A DNA stretch of 64,000 nucleotides from Atriophallophorus winterbourni (GCA_013407085.1 JACCGJ010019336.1:1-64000); one strand, 5' to 3'; positions 11,771 to 24,623 are shown, counted from the first letter of the stretch. The notes: generated from the letters alone by a model not told the origin. Numbers and translations are program-made.

Positions 11771-12768
11771 AAGATTTCCACTGAGAGATCAAGCTCGGCT
11801 TATATGATTCACGTTAGCGTGTTCTTAGTTTTTATATCATTCCAGAGTAGTTTTCATGCATTCACATGTCGTTGAAATAGAATAGAAGAAGCGTGTTTCG
11901 GTCATATAAGAAAAATGAATTTGGAATGAAAATTCTCATATTTATCTTTGAGTCAAGCATGCATCACGCTTGAAGAGATATAGCAAGCATTTCATTGCTC
12001 ATGGAAATTCAATATGAAATCCGGTAATTTATCAAACATGGATGCTGAGATAATTTTGGTCGTGATATTTTATAGCATCTAAATTAATAATTGAATTCTT
12101 TTAGAAAGGATACTCATTTACAAATATGATATTCGTTTGAAACTGATCAGCTAACAGAAATACTGGTTATGAAACCGGACACAAAAGCTTGTCCAGGATC
12201 AGATCTTGCTAGAATATGCGGCGATATACATTCAGATTATTAGTATTTAACATTTTATAATGAGCTGTTTTATTTTCTGACGGCTTTGTAGAATATAACC
12301 TACTTTAAAACAAATCTGGACACGTGACGTCTTCCCGAAAAAGAACCAATCTACTTCAGATAGAATACGAAATATTGTTCATTTCTCTTCTTTCTCAGCT
12401 TGACATTATGCAGTGCATGAATCCCGGTCCTGTTAAGAACACTCTCATTCCATTTTCATCTCTTATTCAAAGAGAAGGATTTTTCAGGTAGTAATCGATA
12501 CCATCAGTGTTTCGCATATTCTGAACATATCAATAATCATACATGAAACCAATGGCAGTCATATACCCTACTTCGTAGCATTAAACGATTTAATGACAAA
12601 AATGAATTCAATAAGCATTAACTCAGAAAGCTGCAACTAGTACTAGCAATCCATAACACTGTATTTTCTTATATCATACTAGAAGTTAAATAGCATAGGA
12701 TTCATGAATTCAAGCATTCAAGGATTTATGGTTAAAATAATAATAATTTCCAACACCACAGCATTAAG

Positions 12769-13266
12769 CTATGAATAATACATGGAAAACACAATAGTAT
12801 AAAAGCAATATAGAATATCAAATGTATGGCTCACGAATGATGTTCGTTTGCAAGTGCAAGTCCAATTTCGCTTTAAAAATCGCCAGGAAAGGAGAGTCCA
12901 CCACGTGTTGGGGTAGGGAATTCCAAAGAAATATAGCACGTACGGCGAAAAAATGGCGCCGACAATCAGCACGGGCACTTGGGACGTAAAGGGGTAAGGT
13001 ATGTCCTAGAGTCACTTTCCCGTCACACAAATTAATTAAGTGTTTTAGTGGATGTCCTTTAGTAGCCACAACTCTATACGTCAAAATAATGTCGCACCAT
13101 ATCCTCCTTTGGGTAAAGTCGCATAGACCCAGAAGTCGCAATCTTTCGGTGTACGATATATATTCTGGCAGTGCACTGTGCTCTTCAGGTTTCCGCTAAT
13201 CCACACACTAGATCTTTTTCTAACGAGCTCCATGCTAGGTTTTAAGTTCTCAATCGATATGTCCAA
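12769..13266 (-). pseudogene. CR1-like C-terminal domain and 3' end, copy 1
   Basis: Overlapping frames hold FTQRRIWCDIILTYRVVAT and FFAVRAIFLWNSLPQHVV, the usual end of CR1-like RT proteins. The 3' untranslated region runs to about 12700 and shares its terminal sequence with copy 2. Confidence 0.8.
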
Positions 13267-13332
13267 GGAACATTCTTGCCAAGATGAAGCATCTTACATT
13301 TCTGTATGTTGAATGACGTCATTCATGGCCGC

Positions 13333-14650
13333 TCAATTCGACACGCTGTCCAAATCCATTTGAAGTTTCTCACAATCATCTGCAAAACTAATTGGTGTCC
13401 AAATTTCCATATCATACGAGAACAGGACTATTTTGGACGTTATGAGGGGGGGGGGTAAATCGTTTATGTACATCAGAAAGAAGATCGGGCCTAGCACAGA
13501 TCCTTGTTGGACTCCACTGGTGGTTTTGAACCTTTTGGATAACACTCCGTTAACTTTAACTCGGGCGTCGCGATCTGACATATAATTGCACAACCACGAG
13601 AGGAGTGGATTACATATTCCTAAACGCATCAGTTTTTGGAGAAGCAAATCATGATTAACTCTGTCAAAATCTTTCGAAATGTTTAGGTGACAGACGTGGG
13701 TGCAAGAACTTCTATCCAACTCCTTCGTCCAATTGTCTAGCGCTATGAGAAGATTAGTGAAACAAGATCGGTGAGAATAAAATCCATGCTGCGCTGGCGA
13801 AAACAAATTATGCGATCCAAAGTGTGCAACCATTCTTTTCGAGACTATTCGTTCCATGACCTTAGCAATTTCAGGTAAAAGTGTGACGGGACGATAATTT
13901 GCAGCGTCAGTTCGGCAGCCGCCTTTGAAGATAGGTGTTATCACACCGGACTTCCAATCTTTTGGTACCACACCCATAAGCAGCGAATAACCAAACACTC
14001 TGGAGAGCTGTTCACAAAGCTGACGGTGACAGAACCTGAGCACATCCGGTATGATGCCATCCGCTCCTGGGATTTTCTTACATTTAGTTCGAGTAAATGA
14101 CATGCGATAATCACTGGATTTATCGAAATATCGCACAATGTTTCGATTCCTGTTTCGATTAAATACTCAGAATGTTCCACTATAACCTTTGGCACGAACA
14201 CTTTGGAGTAGTAATTGCCAGAGCATTTGCGGTTTCCAACAATGTTTCATTGAGTTATTCACCATTATGGATGGGAAAAATACCTGGTTTGACTTTCGCT
14301 TTCGCGTTCATGATTTAGTATAGTAAAGTAGGGTTGCGTTCCATTTTTGACAGTAGCATCAGTTGGTGCGCTTCTTTATCCTCCCGAATAAGTGAAGTCA
14401 CTTTGTTGCGTAAGATACTAAAATGTTGCCAAGAAGTAGAATTATTGTTGGCTTTTTGCTGTACCCACGCTGCTCGCTTCCGTACTATCCACTTTTTTGT
14501 TCTGTTGCGGACAACAAAACGAAGTTCATGTACGCACCTTTTCTGAATGATCTGCGAGTTCTCGTCTATCTTCAGTTTCAGAAAACCTACAAGTTCGTTC
14601 CATTTCGAGTCCGGGCTTATGTTGTCCGTCTGAAAACGCGGAATCTGCAC
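13333..14650 (-). pseudogene. CR1-like reverse transcriptase, copy 1
   Basis: 14650-14315 is the connector after the endonuclease. 14201-13333, in two overlapping frames, holds the RT with NYRPVTLLPEIAKVMERI, HGFYSHRSC, LNISKDFDRVNHDLLL and GVQQGSVLGPIFF. Where copy 2 has FADDMNIW, this copy has FSYDMEIW, losing the first catalytic Asp of the FADD box. Inactive. Confidence 0.85.
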
Positions 14651-14728
14651 GAGCGATTTACTCAGGGCTAATTTATCTACATGTCAAACCACCTGATTTG
14701 GAGCAAGCGATTGATAAGTACTACAAAC

Positions 14729-15409
14729 CTAGTCGAACACAAGCACTGAATGGTCACTAAAACCCAGCGGAAACTGGAATTCGATCGCTTCGAAAGATTG
14801 TTCTTCCGATGTTAACATCAAATCCAAGACAGAGGGGCGGTCAGAACCTCTCCTCCGGGTGCATTCGTGAGCATGGTTGTATAACGGGATTGAATCTAGT
14901 ACCTCTCTAAATCGGTATTCGGGTGTTTGTGGGGAGTGATCGTCCCTGAGATAAAGGGTGGACTGTTTAAAATCATCCATAATAAGTGTCGTTGCTTGCT
15001 GTGTGCGAGTCAACCGCTGAAGCACTTGGATCAACCTTTCGTTGTACGATTCCGTAGATGAAGGGGACCGGTAGACCACACCAATAATGCAAGCTTCACC
15101 GGATATCAGCGTTGAAGAACACCAAATTGTATCCTCGAGCGTGAATTCTGTGCTGTCTATTGAATGGCACTGGAGTCGATTATGATAATAAAGAGCAACA
15201 CCACCACAACGTTTCTCTCGGTCGTTCCTTATCAAATTCAGATTCGGAAGTGATATATCCGTTTCAATCAATTGGGAAGAATACCATGTTTCTTTAATAA
15301 CGATAATGTCAGGTGAGTAGCGCGAACCTATCTCGGTTAACTCACTTAATTTGTTCAGAAGGCTTTGCGAATTTGTATATAAACATCTTATAAAGTTTGT
15401 GGTGTTCAA
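14729..15409 (-). pseudogene. CR1-like APE endonuclease domain, copy 1
   Basis: A 226-residue frame with apurinic-endonuclease motifs: YTNSQSLLNK, KETWYSS, GVVYRSPSS, MDDFKQST and FSDHSVLVFD. The enzyme nicks target DNA to prime reverse transcription. Compared with copy 2, the catalytic ITETW is IKETW and GDFN is DDFK, so two active-site positions are altered. Confidence 0.85.
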
Positions 15410-15424
15410 ATCATGAAAAAATTA

Positions 15425-16751
15425 TCAAAGGGCCGACTCGGTTAGAGTCGGAATGCTGAATTGTTTTGGAGCTATCACATGACATTCTAGTTGAACCTCA
15501 TCACTAGGCGTTTGTAGGTCGCTACTATCCGTTTGCTTACTTCCGGCTATTACCCTGGCCAACCTCAAAATGACGTTTGAGGATACGTTTTTTCCACTTT
15601 TGATAGTATCGGTCATTTCGGTTGTGAAGAAGGTTAGCTTCAAAGGGCTAGGACCTCGCTCTTTATAGTTGGCAGACCGCAGTATCCTGAAAGCATCCAC
15701 AAGTATCGTATTTTTAATACCAATTGTTTCGGCTAGATATTTTCATTGTTCGTGATCGTGCTCAGACTTTTCTTGAGAAGGTACGTCAGCAGCATCTTCC
15801 GGAACACCTAGAATTACAATACTTCTTGGATTACTTTCTTCTCGAGATTTCTGCGACGACTTTCGCTCCCACCATGGTAAGTCTGCATGGATACGACATG
15901 TAGGCTCTGGAACACATCTAAGAAGGTAAGCATTCAATAGTACGTTTTCCACGTCCTCCGCGGATTGCAGCGTTATTCTCAAAAGGCGAGGATCATTCTC
16001 GTGAGGAGAATTCGGGTGGTGGTTTTTACCGAACTATTGATGAGTGTGTAACTGCGGCCAGTCTGATCTGACTACAGAGTTTATACCACTCAGCTAAGTC
16101 ATGTTTTTGCTTAGCTTCGAACAACGTTTCCTGCGACTCGGCCACGTTTGTACATATAACACTAAAGTTTACACCTGCGGATTTTGTTTTATAATTTGAG
16201 TCAGTCATTTTAGTAGTGGTTTTTCTGAGTCCTTTCTCGTTTCCGTTAGGTTGAGGGGTTACTGATTCCAACAAAAGCTACCCCGTTTTAGTCACCATCT
16301 GGGTAAATGTTGGCTTGTTCGAGTATGATAGATTATCTACCGGCTCTATGGCAGTAACCTCTAAGCCGGGCAACAATGGTGCCTTTATGATCTTGTTTAT
16401 CAATTCATTCAGCTTTTGTATACTGGATTCCAGTCCATTTAGATGCGTCTGAATTTCATTCTCAGGGATTTTCGCCTACGAGAATGTCGCTGTTTTTTTG
16501 GCCTTGTAATCCTGGCAAATGTAACAAACACCGGGATAAACATTTCCATTTATAATCGATACCAAATCTGAGGTTAGCAATCTGTCGCATTTAGCATGAA
16601 CTTTCGAAAAACAATCGCAACACGTGACGGACTTCGCCTTAGGACTTATCGACTTTCGGTAAACCGTACACATGCAGCTCGGTGCGCTTTGTATCCTTTT
16701 CGGGGTCATCCAGTCAGGATTGTGTGCAGTGCTGATCAGTGATGTGTGCAC
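15425..16751 (-). pseudogene. CR1-like ORF1 (PHD-type zinc finger protein), copy 1
   Basis: Read in pieces: 16751-16476 holds the zinc finger (CMCTVYRKSVSPKAKSVTCC and HAKCDRL...CYICQDYKAK). Pieces follow at 16274-16026 (NYKTKSAGVNFSVICTNVAE), 15982-15743 and 15700-15425 (ending IPTLTESAL). The Cys/His spacing is PHD-like, as in CR1/L2-group ORF1 proteins, which bind the element RNA. One of the first Cys pair is Tyr (CTVYRK instead of CAVCRK in copy 2), so the finger is damaged. Confidence 0.75.
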
Positions 16752-17159
16752 AGGCAGTGGTTCAGTCGAGCGATCGATAATGAAAATGGTGAGCGCGACG
16801 AAAAGCGTCGTTCACTAATAAGAACAAAGTCAGAATTGATTCCGGTGATACGCTTCGGTAGTTGATCTCACGATAAAATATATAACCAGTCGACGGCGAA
16901 GAATGAAATGTTTCCGATGACGTTAATCCCTTTGAGGACTTGAAGAGTATTAACAGGGTTGCACGCATAGATCCAATATGGGAAAATCACGAGAAATCGG
17001 AATTTGCTCGTATTTTCGAATACCGCTACGAGAGTGGTATATCCATAAAGCTGAGTTCGAGGGGATTCCAACGAGGTATAATCTATCAACCTACGTGTAA
17101 GAGTCAGAACAGTATATCCTGATAATCAAGAGCTCAGAAAATAATGCGACTACACGACG

Positions 17160-18910
17160 AGTGTATTAGGGCTGCCAACATGGCTGCCAACACTGCTGAA
17201 ATTTCTGTATAATTCATGCAGCTGAAAGTAGGATAGCATTTTCCAAATCTTTATATGAGCCTGACCATGTGTTTAAATCCATCCACCTGTGGGTGGGTAA
17301 ATCTGAATTTATAATTTGGTCGAAAATTTGCAACGACAGCTTCAAATATCAAATTTTGTTTGAAATATGAAAACATTATTTGGAGCATGCCTGGATTGGT
17401 TGAAACTTCTGAGGGCGAAGCTTATAGATTAAAACTATTGCGTACATGATTGATAAATTAATTGATTGATAATTTACGTAGCTAAATACGAGAAGATAAT
17501 AAGGTTTTCAAGTGTATCTTTTCGCCGAAAATATTTATTGGATTCAACAGATATTATGTTATTGGAATTAAGGTAAAATATTTAAAGAGAATACGTTGAA
17601 TATAAGCAGCGTAAATGTAATCAGTGAATTGGGATCACGTACCGAATTCGAGCATCCCGCGACCTTGTTAAACTGTGATAATAAGCGATAATTATCATGA
17701 TTTACATACTTCAATGTCTGTGGTAAACACATTTACCATACCATTTACCATAATCATCGAAAAAATACATTTACGATTATCTATTTACAATTGTGCATTA
17801 GTGCGGGGTTGCCTGCGTACCTGAATATCGACATAACATGATTAACTTTTCATAATTTTATCCTGATGAACTCTCACCTTGCTGGTGAAGAGAATCTGTC
17901 GTACTATTTCCGTAAATATACCTAAGAACTCGCAATTTTACTGAGTTCAAGATCTCATTACTGCCGTCCGATGTCAGCGTGTCACTTAGCGTTACGGATT
18001 CAATGCATTCGGCGGAATTAATCAATTAAATCACAATAACAAATATTGCATAGGTATATGCTGTAAAACTTTCAACATTAAACTACAGATCATTTCTTGG
18101 TTCGCGTTCGTATAACCTACATATTCACGTATTCTTGCTGAATGATGGAAATAGACATAACTATCCATCTAAATGTTCCTTTTGATATAAACTGCATGCA
18201 AACACTCGTTTTACCGAATTTTTCGACAGAACAATTTGTTTAACACTTTTCACCAGCTGATAATTCTTGTCTGTAAATAAAACAATTTTTAGCGGTTCTC
18301 TGCTCTAAAACTTCGGATTACAAATTAAACACATCCCTTTTTACTGTTGTAGGAAATGGGTTCATGATAAAATGTTTACAAACGGTTTGTTTTGCACCAA
18401 GAAACCAGCAGCTGTAGCTTCTAAGTTGCACGCAAATTTCCACTCATGTCTACATCTCAACATGTATAACTGCCGAAAATTTGACAGAATGATTCTCCAG
18501 TGTTGATTTCCTAGATACATTGGTTCTATTTAGATTACAGTAAACAGAACCTGTGGCAGATTATTTCTATCCTGTGCTCTATTTTTATTCGACTCAGAAT
18601 AACACGAGTATAGTTATGCAACTGCTCAGTGGTTCAGACACTGCGAAACAACACGCCTGCGCTTTTGCATATCTGTCCGACTTAACGCGCATGCCGAGTG
18701 GGAAGCTAATTACCATATAAATGAAGTTAGCTTTGTTTAATCTGCTACAAAATCTTGATTAAATCCAAGCGTTCACTGCATGCAATATGTTACATATTGC
18801 AACCGCGAGCCAGAACAAAATTATCATGTGTATCTAGAAAAATTGTAGCATTTATGTTTTGTTTAATAATCGTGCGATCAGTATATAATTACCGCTGAAC
18901 ACAAATTATA
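17160..18910. other. No gene recognised
   Basis: AT-rich sequence between the 5' end of CR1-like copy 1 and a family A repeat. I see no coding frame, RNA gene or clear repeat here. Confidence 0.5.
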
Positions 18911-18914
18911 TTCC

Positions 18915-19070
18915 AGAGGACAATAAAGATAAACAAGATTATACTTGTATGCCAACTGTTATATAGGGTTCGTACAACGAACCACGATGTTCAGACACAG
19001 AATCACAAAGTGATTCTTGGTCAAAGCACTCAAGGCGCTTGTGGATGACCAAAGTAATGCTCTGTCAGGT
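18915..19070 (+). repeat. Family A repeat, best-preserved hairpins
   Basis: Holds both perfect palindromes of the family: GGTTCGT-ACA-ACGAACC (18967-18983) and GAATCAC-AAA-GTGATTC (19000-19016). The sequence is very close to the inverted copy at 43.6 kb. Confidence 0.85.
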
Positions 19071-19649
19071 TCGATAAAACTAAGAAACGTTTACGGGCTT
19101 AAACTCTGTGGGAATTTCCATTTGATGAATACCGATGATGATAATTTCCAAAGCATTTATGTAGTATTTGTGATAGACAAGAAAGTGTGTTTATACAACG
19201 CATTTTTGATCTGTTCAGATTAAATTTAATATAAAGACCAAACACGACAACGCGATTTGCTTTCGTATGATTTCTTTGCGTTATTGGAAATTGTAATGTG
19301 ATTAAGTAATTTGGAAATTTCTGGTAAACGGTTGTGATTGCACACACACTCACTTGTGGCTTCGCTGAAAAATCGAAAATTATTCATATTTGCGAGCGGA
19401 AATTCAGCTTCATATGGAGGGAACATACGGAGATCAAACTTTAAGCGAAGTAGCAACATCGCTTGCTTAGAACATTCTCGAAGCAATCGAACGAAGTCTT
19501 GATTGTTATTTTTAAGATTAAATCAATTTAGATTACCGAATAATGTAGGAACAAGGTATGTATTTCCACGCATTTCAATCACAGATCTCACAACCGGATA
19601 TGTGTTATTTGCACTCACATGCACGGACAATACGATGTGGGTCCATATG

Positions 19650-19830
19650 CCCTGAAAGAGTGGGAAGTAAGTAAGCATGGTTTCAACGCTGATGTCAATG
19701 TTGATTAAGGCTGGCACGACCACCCCATTTAATCACACGTTCCAACGTATAAGTGAATGATGTTATTTCAACGAACTTGAACAAATCATACCTATTTGCA
19801 CGCGTAACGATCGCAAATGCATGCGCATCA
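19650..19830 (+). repeat. Degenerate family B repeat
   Basis: CCCTGAAAGAGTGG, GGCTGGCACGACCACC and TTTAATCACACGTTCC follow the family B order with many changes. Low-copy similarity only. Confidence 0.4.
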
Positions 19831-20147
19831 AAACCGGTCTCGCGCTGTTTCGTCGTCTCAGGTAGGATCTTTCGGGTCAGGATCCACATGTCATGAAATT
19901 TCTTTACTGGATCAGACGAATCTAAATATAACTTTGTTGACCTAATTTTTGTTTTATCTCAGATTTTTTTAATAAGACCTAAAAATTAAATTCAAATTCA
20001 AAGATTTATGGTTAAAAAGTTAATACTTTACAATACCACTGGATTACGGTATTAATAAAACATGAAAAATACAATAGTATAAAAGCAATAGAGAATATCA
20101 AATGTAAGGCTCACGAATGTTATTCTTTTGCTTATGTGAGTTCAATT

Positions 20148-20676
20148 TCACTTTAAACGCCGCCAGGCAAGGAGAGTCCACCACATGTTGGGGTAGGGAA
20201 TTCCAAAGAAATATAGCACGTATGGCGAAAAATGGCGCCGACAATCAATACGGGAACTTGGGACGTAAAGGGACAAGGTATGTCCGCGTGTCACTTTCCC
20301 ATCACACACATCAAGCAAGTGTTTTAGTGGATGTCCTTCAATAGACACAGTTCTATAAGTCAGAATAATATCGCGTCGTATCCTCCTTTGGGTAAAGTCG
20401 CAATATTTCGGTGTACGAAACATTGCGAAGGCCCATCACTAACTTTGTTGCTCTATGATAGATTTTATCGAAGAGTTCAATATCCTTTTGCAGCCAAGGA
20501 GCCCAGACCTCTACCGCATACTCAATCGTAGGGCCAAGGTAGACATTCATTATCCTTGGTAACGTTACCAGAGAGAATCTTCCAAATATACTTCGAAAGA
20601 TGCCTAACAATCTGTTTTCCCGTAGATATATGTTCTGACAGTGCGCTGTGCTCTTCAGGTTCCCGCCAATCCACAC
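20148..20676 (-). pseudogene. CR1-like C-terminal domain, copy 2
   Basis: 20676-20353 encodes GIFRSIFGRFSLVTLPRIMN and WAPWLQKDIELFDKIYHRATKL. A shift then leads to 20423-20148 with FTQRRIRRDIILTYRTV. This is the thumb and end of the RT protein; the first segment is deleted in copy 1. Confidence 0.82.
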
Positions 20677-21635
20677 TCCAAGATCTTTTTACATTTCTGT
20701 ATGTTGAATGACATGTCTTTCATGGCCGCCCAATTCGACACGCTGTCCAAATCCGTTTGCAGTTTATCACAATCCTCTGCAGAACTTATTGGTGTCCAAA
20801 TGTTCATATCATCCGCGAAAGGACCATTTTGGACGATATGAGGGGGGGGTGAATCATTTATGTACAACAGAAATAGGAGCGGGCCTAGCACAGACCCTTG
20901 TGGGACTCCATTGGTGGTTTTGAACGTTTGGGATAGCGCTCCGTTAACTTCAACTCGGGCGTCGCGATGAGACAGATAGTCGCACAACCATGAGAGGAGT
21001 GGATCACATATTCCTAAACGCATCAGTTTTTGAAGAAGCAAATGATGATTGACTCTGTCAAAAGCTTTCGAAATGTCTAGGTAACAGACATGGATGCAAG
21101 AACTTTTATCCATCTCCTTTGTCCAGTCGTCTAACGTAAGGAGAAGATTTGTGAGACACGATCGGTGTGATCGAAATCCATGTTGCGCTGGCGAAAACAA
21201 ATTATGCGATTCGAAGTGTGCAACTATTCTTTCCGAGACTATACGTTCCATGAGCTTAGCAATAACAGGTAAAAGTGTGACGGGACGATAATTTGCAGCG
21301 TCAGATCGTCAACCGCCTTTGAAGATAGGTGTTATCACACCGGACTTCCAATCTTTCGGTACAAATCCCTTAAGCAACGAATAGTTAAACAGGCTGGAGA
21401 GCGGTTCACAAAACTGACGGTGACAGAACCTGAGCACATCCGGTGTGATGCCATCTGCTCGTGGGGATTTTCTTACCTTTAGTTTGAGCAAATGACTTGC
21501 GACAATTACTGGATTTATCGAAATATCGCACAACGTTTCGATTCCTGTTTCAATTGAATACTCAGAACGTTCCACTAAAGCCTTCGGTACGAACACATTA
21601 GAGTAGTAAATTGCCAGAGCATTTGCCGTTTCCAA
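20655..21635 (-). pseudogene. CR1-like reverse transcriptase, copy 2
   Basis: One continuous frame apart from a nonsense TGA at 21309-21311, where copy 1 has TGC. Motifs: RADGITPDVLRFCH, HGFRSHRSCLTNLL, LDISKAFDRVNH, GVPQGSVLGPLLFLLYIND and the catalytic FADDMNIW. The active-site Asp residues are kept. The frame shifts at about 20655 into the C-terminal region. Confidence 0.88.
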
Positions 21636-21669
21636 CGCTGTTTCAGTGAGTTTTTCGCCATTCTGGATG

Positions 21670-22036
21670 TTGATTCTTTTTACCTTTCCACCTACACTTC
21701 AATTTTTATGTGTATTTGTATTCCAAAATATCGTTGTTTTCGCTTGTTCCCTCTATTTTGTTTTACTCTTTCACCTTGAAAAATTGACTCCATTTTGACC
21801 GCACCATTTTTGGTTTAGACTCGTGTGCGTAACGTGATACGTGCTCGATACTGTTTTTGATATTGACCCGGATCTAACCCGGTTAACCCAATAATTGAGG
21901 TATGTTTTTCAGTTATTTTGATTGCCTCAATATAGTACCGCTTTTATTGACAAATCCTCGTTGGTTCTGAAATACCTGGGATTTTGCGCGTAACTCCATA
22001 TTAGGGAATTTCCTTGATTCTCAATAAGAATCAATA
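21670..22036. mobile_element. Nested 367-bp insertion with short target-site duplication
   Basis: Copy 1 runs without a gap through this point, whereas copy 2 has 367 extra bases flanked by CTGGATG on both sides (21663-21669 and 22037-22043). The insert begins TTGATTCT and ends AGAATCAATA, an imperfect terminal inverted repeat. It has no coding capacity. It could be a MITE-like DNA transposon or another short element. Confidence 0.75.
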
Positions 22037-22043
22037 CTGGATG

Positions 22044-22420
22044 GGAAAAATACCTGGTTTGACTTTTGCTTTCGCGTTCATGATTTTGTATAATAACTTA
22101 TGGTTGCGTTCCATTTTCGACAGGGGCATCAATTGGTGCGCTCCTTTATCCTCTCGAATAAGCGCAGTCACTTTGTTGCGTAACATACGGAAATGTTGCC
22201 AAGAAGTAGAAGTAGTGTTGGCTTTATGCTGCACCCACGCTGCTCGCTTCAGTGCTATCCACTTTTTTGTTCTGCTGCGGAAAACAAAACGAAGTTCATC
22301 GACGCACCTTTTCTGAACGATCTGCGAGTTCGCGTCTATCTTCATTTTCAGAAAACCTACAAGTTCGTTCCATTGCGAGTCCGGGCTTATGTTGTCCGTC
22401 TGAAAATGCGGAATCTGCAC
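22044..22420 (-). pseudogene. CR1-like ORF2 connector between endonuclease and RT, copy 2
   Basis: Encodes RCVDELRFVFRSRTKKWIAL and ALIREDKGAHQLMPLSKMER, matching the connector of copy 1. The frame is then broken by the 367-bp insertion that follows. Confidence 0.75.
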
Positions 22421-22498
22421 GAGCGATTTACTCAGGGCTAATTTATCTACATGTCAAACCACCTGATTTGGAGCAAGCGATTGATAAGTACTGCAAAC

Positions 22499-23254
22499 CT
22501 AGTCGAACACAAGCACTGAATGGTCACTAAAACCCAGCGGAGCCTGGAATTCGATCGCTTCGATAGATTGTTCCTCCGACGTTAACACCAAATCCAAGAC
22601 AGAGGGGCGGTCAGAACCTCTCCTCCGGGTGCATTCGTGAACATGGTTGTATAACGGGATTGAATCTAGTACCTCTCTAAATCGGTATTCTGGTGTTTGT
22701 GGGGATTGATCGTCCCTGAGATAAAGGGTGGACAGATTAAAATCACCCATAATAAGTGTCGTTGCTTGCTGTGTGCGAGTCAAGCGCTGAAGCACTTGGA
22801 TCAACCTTTCGTTGTACGATTCCGTAGATGAAAGGGACCGGTAGACCACACCAATAATGCAAACTTCACCAGACATCAGCGTTAAAGAGCACCAAATTGT
22901 ATCCTCGAGCGTGAATTCTGTCTTGTCTATTGGATGGCACTGGAGTCGATTATGGTAATAAAGAGCAACACCACCACCACTTCTCTCTCGGTCGTTCCTT
23001 ATCAAATTCATATTTGGAATTGATATCTCCGTTTCAATCAATTGGGAAGAATACCATGTTTCTGTAATGGCGATAATGTCAGGTGAGTAGCGCGAACATA
23101 TCTCGGTTAGCTCAGCTAATTTGTTTGGAAGGCTTTGTGCATTTGTATATAAACATCTTATAAAGTTCGTGGTGTTCAAATCATGAAAAGATATTAGAGG
23201 GCCGACTCGGTTAGAGTCGGAATACTCAAGTTTGTTGGAGCTATCGCATGACAT
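22499..23254 (-). pseudogene. CR1-like APE endonuclease domain (ORF2 start), copy 2
   Basis: A 251-residue open frame with all endonuclease motifs: YTNAQSLPNK, ITETWYSS, GVVYRS, MGDFNLS, RPSVLDL and FSDHSVL. It is the most intact enzyme domain in the window, but it is cut off from RT by a stop after 22499, so the ORF2 polyprotein cannot be made. Confidence 0.88.
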
Positions 23255-24623
23255 TCAGGTTGAACCTCATCACTAGGCGTTTGTGGGTCAGTACCATCCG
23301 TTAACTTGCTTCCGGATATTACCTTGGGCAAGCTCAACATGACGTTTTGTGGTAGGTTTTTTCTATTAGCTTTCCATTCACGTTTGATAGTATCCGTCAT
23401 TTCGGTTGTGAAGAAGGTTAGCTTTAAAGGGCTAGGACCTTGCCCTTTATAGTTGGCAGACCGCGGTATCCTAAAAGCATCCACAAGTATGGCATTTTTA
23501 ATACCAATTGTTTCGGCTAGATATTTCCATTGTTTGCGGTCGTGCTCAGACTTTTCTTGAGAAGGTACGTCAGCAGCATCTTCCGGAACACCAAGAATTA
23601 CAATACTTCTTGGATTACGTTCTTCACGAGATTTCTGCGACGACTTTCGCTCCCACCATGGTAGGTCTGCATGGATACGACATGTAGTCTCTGGAACACC
23701 TCTAAGAGTGTAAGCATTTAAGAGTACGTTTTCCACGTCCTCCGCAGATTGCAGCGTTATTCTTAAAAGGCGAGGATCATCCTTGTGAGGAGAATTCAGG
23801 TGGCGGTTTAATCGAACTACTGATGAAGTAGTAACTGCGGCCAAGCTCATCTGACCGCAGAGTTTATACCACTCAGCTAAGTCATGTTTTTGCTTAGCTT
23901 CAAACAGCGTTTTCTGCGACTCGGTCACGTTTGTACATATAACGCTAAGGTTTACAACCGCGGATTTTGTTTTATAATGTGAGTCAGTCATTTTAGTAGC
24001 AGTGGTTTTTTGAGTTCTTTTTCGTTTCCGTTAAGTCGAGGAGTCACTGATCCCAACGAACGCCTCCCCGTTTTAGTCACCATCTGCGCGGTTATCTGGG
24101 CAAATGTTGGCCTCGAGTATGATGGATTATCTACCGGCTCTTCGGCAGTAACCTCTAAGTCAGGTAACGACGGTGTCTTTATGACGTTTATTATCAGTTC
24201 ATTTAGTTTGTGCATACTGGATTCCATTCCATTTAGACGCGTCTCAATATCATATTCAGGGGTTTTCGTCGCCGAGGCTGACGGTGTTGATTTGGCCTTG
24301 CAAACAAGACAAACATAACAAACACCAGGGCAATTATCTCCATTAATAATCGATACTAAATCCGAGGTCAGCGATTTGTCGCATTTAGCATGAACTTTCG
24401 ACAAACAATCGTAACACGTGACAGACTTTGCCTTAGGACTTACCGACTTTCGGCAAACCGCACACATGTAGCCCGGTGCGCTTTGTTTTTGTTTCGGGGT
24501 CATCCGGTCAGCGTTATGAGCAGCACTGTTCAGTGGTTTGTGCACAAGCATTGGCTCGGTTGAGCAATCGATGATGAATATAGTGTGCGCTACAAAAAAT
24601 TCAGTGTTCACGAAAAAGAGCAA
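23194..24623 (-). pseudogene. CR1-like ORF1 (PHD-type zinc finger protein), copy 2
   Basis: 24623-23988 holds an intact finger: CAVCRKSVSPKAKSVTCYDC, then HAKC, then CYVCLVC (C4HC3-like spacing). A frameshift at about 23990 (net +2 bases relative to copy 1) moves the rest to 23991-23194, containing WYKLCGQMSLAAV, DLPWWERKSSQK, RSIVILGVPEDA and IPTLTESAL. The two pieces together correspond to a protein of about 470 residues. Its end overlaps the start of the endonuclease frame by about 60 bases. Confidence 0.82.

Larger units (their letters stand above)
12700..17150 (-). mobile_element. CR1-like non-LTR retrotransposon, copy 1 (decayed)
   Basis: A nearly full-length element: 5' leader (16760-17150), PHD-finger ORF1, APE endonuclease, RT, C-terminal domain and a 3' end reading TTTTAACCATAAATCCTTGAAT on the - strand. 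It matches copy 2 (19986-24932) closely from end to end, while the flanks differ, so the two are separate insertions. Copy 1 lacks a ~220-bp part of the region between RT and C-terminal domain that copy 2 keeps. Many frameshifts make it inactive. Confidence 0.88.

Noticed and set aside
23988..23991. ATGA stop/start overlap inside the CR1-like ORF1, suggesting coupled translation
   Set aside because: Copy 1 reads straight through this point in one frame. Copy 2 differs by a small net insertion of two bases, so this is a frameshift mutation and not a designed junction.
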